Positions 6,979-11,605 of a stretch of 11,605 bases of DNA are shown here, one piece after another. The notes beneath the pieces were generated by a model. That model worked only from the letters and a program-made list of their open reading frames with translations, ran no database searches and had not been told where the DNA came from. This DNA comes from Prevotellaceae bacterium UBA7017 (lineage in GTDB: Bacteria; Bacteroidota; Bacteroidia; Bacteroidales; Bacteroidaceae), in the NCBI GenBank assembly GCA_002449535.1, contig DJWZ01000136.1, positions 1 through 11,605 of the forward strand, in the 5' to 3' direction. Every line of letters begins with the position of its first letter. Position 1 is the first letter of the stretch. The position numbers and the translations under genes were made by a program.

Positions 6979-7494
6979 ATGAACGTACTTATTTTACAGG
7001 GTTCGCCACGTGCGAAGGGAAATACAGCCTGGATGGCTGAGGAGTTTAAGAATGCCGCTGAAGCAGCTGGTCATCAGGTGACTGTCATGAATGTTGCGAA
7101 AAAGAAAATCGCAGGTTGTCTGGCATGTGAATATTGTCATAATAAGGGTAACGGCGAATGTATCCAGAAGGATGATATGCAGGAACTGTATCCGCTGATG
7201 GCAGAGGCGGAGATGCTGGTACTGGCTGCACCTATCTATTACTTTACCCTTGATGCTCAGATACAGGCACCGATACAGCGTATGTACTGCGTAAACAAAC
7301 CTGCGAAAGTAAAGAAGATGGCAATGATGGTGTCTTCGTATTCTCCTAATGTATATGATGGTGCCACTGCGGAGTTCCGCGACATCTGCAACTACTGGGA
7401 GGTAGAGAACCTTGGCGTCATAACTGCGAAAATTGACGAGCAGAAAACTGACGAGACAAAGGCAAAGATTGTTGACCTTGTGAGCAAGGTTTAA
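6979..7494 (+). CDS. flavodoxin-fold iron-sulfur flavoprotein / NADPH-dependent FMN reductase family
   Basis: Cytosolic flavoprotein of 171 residues, probably binding FMN and moving electrons; the natural substrate is unknown. GSPRAKGNT (residues 8-16) is the FMN phosphate loop after the first beta strand, and APIYYF (84-89) is the family loop near the flavin ring. C47, C50, C53 and C61 form CX2CX2CX7C followed by a DDM motif, the compact arrangement that in archaeal Isf proteins binds a 4Fe-4S cluster. Isf takes electrons from ferredoxin and reduces oxygen or peroxide; whether this protein does so is inference. Length fits the family (about 170-210). The start is preceded by A-rich sequence without a Shine-Dalgarno site, as usual for Bacteroidetes. 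It has its own promoter (6840-6870), and the next gene has another, so it is probably monocistronic. A plain FMN reductase or quinone reductase is the main alternative. Confidence 0.88.
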   Translation: MNVLILQGSPRAKGNTAWMAEEFKNAAEAAGHQVTVMNVAKKKIAGCLACEYCHNKGNGECIQKDDMQELYPLMAEAEMLVLAAPIYYFTLDAQIQAPIQRMYCVNKPAKVKKMAMMVSSYSPNVYDGATAEFRDICNYWEVENLGVITAKIDEQKTDETKAKIVDLVSKV

Positions 7495-7609
7495 GGTCAA
7501 AAGACAATGGTCAATGTTATTGGCTGTATATCTGAGGGCTTAAAGTCCGTGATTTAATGTTTCTTGGCGTTAAAAGATATTAAAAATAAGGTGGAATTGT
7601 AATGTTTGC

Positions 7610-7640
7610 TTTGCATTTCTACCTTTTTTGTATATCTTTG
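7610..7640 (+). promoter_or_regulatory. Bacteroidetes-type promoter of the AAA ATPase gene
   Basis: TTTG (7610-7613), exactly 19 bases, then TATCTTTG (7633-7640): a perfect match to both consensus boxes. The predicted start of transcription is about 5-8 bases further on, at 7645-7648, right at the ATG at 7649. AT-rich sequence with two TTAAAA motifs lies upstream at 7570-7588. This placement also shows that the in-frame TTG at 7628 cannot be the translation start, since it falls inside the promoter. Confidence 0.85.
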
Positions 7641-7648
7641 CACACTGC

Positions 7649-8839
7649 ATGGATGGATTCTATCGTACACACCGCTACTTAGTAGAGCATTGTAATGCTC
7701 CCGTTCGTCGAGGATTGATGGACGAGATAGATTGGAGCGCCCGTATGATTGGCATCAAGGGAACAAGGGGCGTCGGAAAGACTACCTTCTTGCTGCAATA
7801 CATAAAAGAACGCTTCCAGCCTAACGACAGAAGATGCTTATACATCAATATGAATAACTTCTACTTTCAGGGTAGGGGTATTGCTGACTTTGCTGGTGAG
7901 TTTTACCGCCAAGGGGGTAGGGTGCTGCTGATAGACCAGGTGTACAAACAGCAAGAGTGGAGCAGGGAACTGAGAACGTGTTACGACATGTACTCGAAGC
8001 TGAAGATAATATTCTCAGGGTCGAGCGTGATGCGACTAAAACAGGAAAATCCAGAGCTCTGTGACATTACAAAGAGCTATAACCTCAGGGGCTTCTCATT
8101 CAGGGAATACCTGAACCTATGTACTGGGGAGAGATTCCGCAGCATGTCGCTGGGGGAGATATTGAGCGACAGAGAGAAACTGATAGAGGAGATAACGTCG
8201 AAGGTGAATCCTCTGGATTACATTAATGACTACATAGAACACGGCTTCTATCCGCTGTTCCGTGAACAGTCAGACTTTGCTGAGAATCTGCTGAAGTCGA
8301 TGAACATGATGACTGAGGTGGATATACTGATGATAAAACAGATTGAGCTGAAATATCTGACAAAGATAAAGAAACTCTTCTACCTACTGGCTACAAACGA
8401 ACTGCATTCTCTGAACATAAGCCTTCTGGCGAAGGAGATACAGACATCGCGAGCTACCGTGATGAACTATATAAAGTATCTTGCGGATGCCAGACTGATA
8501 AACATCATATACCCCGTGGGACAGGACTATCCGAAGAAGCCTACGAAGGTGATGCTGCATAACCCTAACCTGTATCAGGTATTCACAGAAATGGAACAGG
8601 ACAGGCAGCAGTTGATGGAGACCTTTATGGTGAACACATTGTGGAAAGACCACAAGGTGAACCAAAGTGGCAAGGAAATACACTATACCGTTGACGGAAC
8701 AATGAGGTTTAAGGTGTGCCGCTCGTCGGATTTGACAAAATTGACAGCAAAGAACAAGGGAACGCTGTATTGTCAGTACGACTCGAACATGGTTACGGAC
8801 AACGTGATTCCGCTATGGTTGCTGGGGTTTCTCTATTAG
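7649..8839 (+). CDS. AAA family ATPase (AAA_14 / DUF4143-like, Bacteroidales orphan type)
   Basis: Predicted cytosolic P-loop ATPase of 396 residues. Walker A is GTRGVGKT (residues 38-45). The Walker B-like strand VLLIDQ (92-97) has Gln where many AAA proteins have the catalytic Glu. A sensor-1-like strand ends IIFSGSS, followed by the family segment SYNLRGFSFREYLNL. A helix-turn-helix-like segment (about 255-290: LNISLLAKEI, TSRATVMNYIKYL) leads into a DUF4143-like C-terminal region. I know this family as widespread and multicopy in Bacteroidales, with no settled function; DNA binding or toxin/nuclease-like roles have been suggested for relatives but nothing here proves one. The start at 7649 keeps the YRTHRYLVEH and PVRRGLMDEIDW segments seen in relatives; ATG 7718 is the alternative. 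The gene is alone under its own promoter, with no partner gene beside it. The ORF is intact, of normal length. Confidence 0.88.
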   Translation: MDGFYRTHRYLVEHCNAPVRRGLMDEIDWSARMIGIKGTRGVGKTTFLLQYIKERFQPNDRRCLYINMNNFYFQGRGIADFAGEFYRQGGRVLLIDQVYKQQEWSRELRTCYDMYSKLKIIFSGSSVMRLKQENPELCDITKSYNLRGFSFREYLNLCTGERFRSMSLGEILSDREKLIEEITSKVNPLDYINDYIEHGFYPLFREQSDFAENLLKSMNMMTEVDILMIKQIELKYLTKIKKLFYLLATNELHSLNISLLAKEIQTSRATVMNYIKYLADARLINIIYPVGQDYPKKPTKVMLHNPNLYQVFTEMEQDRQQLMETFMVNTLWKDHKVNQSGKEIHYTVDGTMRFKVCRSSDLTKLTAKNKGTLYCQYDSNMVTDNVIPLWLLGFLY

Positions 8840-8955
8840 GGACAAGTTGCGGGTTACGAGGTTCAATGTAAAGGAGGCTGATTACAACAATAAAAATAAA
8901 TTACTAATTAAATAAATAGTTTTTAATTTTCATTTTATCTATTAACAAAAAAGAA

Positions 8956-11605
<2,650 letters not shown>

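Noticed and set aside
6994..7500. 168-codon minus-strand frame opposite the flavoprotein gene
   Set aside because: It mirrors the coding strand almost end to end, is rich in Cys/His/Arg/Leu without a recognisable pattern, and has no promoter on that strand.
7530..7560. GGGCTTAAAGTCC and TTAAA/TTTAA inverted repeats after the flavoprotein gene
   Set aside because: Stems are short with an impossible loop or AT-only pairing and no T run; no convincing terminator.
7628..7648. In-frame TTG at 7628 as start of the AAA ATPase
   Set aside because: It falls between the -33 and -7 boxes of the promoter, upstream of the predicted transcription start.
8845..8885. GGTTCAA resembling a tRNA T-arm
   Set aside because: No acceptor, D or anticodon arms can be paired around it.
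8901..8931. Possible promoter before the pyruvate:ferredoxin oxidoreductase (TTAC, 19 bases, TAATTTTC)
   Set aside because: Spacing is right, but the -33 box matches at only two of four bases and the -7 box lacks the final G; in such AT-rich sequence this is not enough for a separate feature.

Overview
The window looks like chromosome from a Bacteroidales bacterium, most likely Prevotella or a close relative. Two promoters match the Bacteroidetes sigma consensus (TTTG about 19-20 bases upstream of TAnnTTTG). Start codons are preceded by A-rich stretches rather than Shine-Dalgarno sites. There is a giant BspA-type leucine-rich surface protein with a dockerin-like tail, a Bacteroidales-style orphan AAA ATPase and an anaerobic pyruvate:ferredoxin oxidoreductase. 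The genus is inferred from this combination, not proven.

Layout. Bases 1-282 hold what may be the tail of an upstream gene (open frame to base 102), a convincing intrinsic terminator at 119-158, a weak promoter candidate and a small leader hairpin. Bases 283-6552 encode one 2089-residue secreted protein. It has a signal peptide, about 16 BspA-like leucine-rich repeats, two beta-propeller-like blocks of calcium-binding Asp motifs each followed by fibronectin III-like and PKD-like domains, more Ig-like domains, and two C-terminal dockerin-type calcium loops. Bases 6553-6978 are non-coding and unusually rich in structure: a GC palindrome at the stop codon, a stem of about 100 nt ending in a T run, dyad repeats, and a strong promoter with a leader of about 100 nt.

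Bases 6979-7494 encode a small flavoprotein of the NADPH-dependent FMN reductase/flavodoxin-fold group, with a four-cysteine motif like that of archaeal iron-sulfur flavoproteins. A second perfect promoter (7610-7640) ends immediately before the ATG of a 396-residue AAA ATPase (7649-8839), so its mRNA should be leaderless or nearly so. From 8956 to the window edge runs the first 883 codons of pyruvate:ferredoxin (flavodoxin) oxidoreductase, cut off inside its last domain.

The genes all read on the + strand but appear to be separate transcription units: each has its own upstream non-coding gap, and two have clear promoters of their own. The only plausible functional link is redox. The oxidoreductase makes reduced ferredoxin, and iron-sulfur flavoproteins of the Isf type accept electrons from ferredoxin; this is inference. 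I found no tRNA, rRNA, CRISPR array, transposase, or recognisable defence or conjugation system. The most interesting items are the architecture of the giant surface protein, the repeat-dense control region before the flavoprotein gene, and the apparently leaderless ATPase mRNA.
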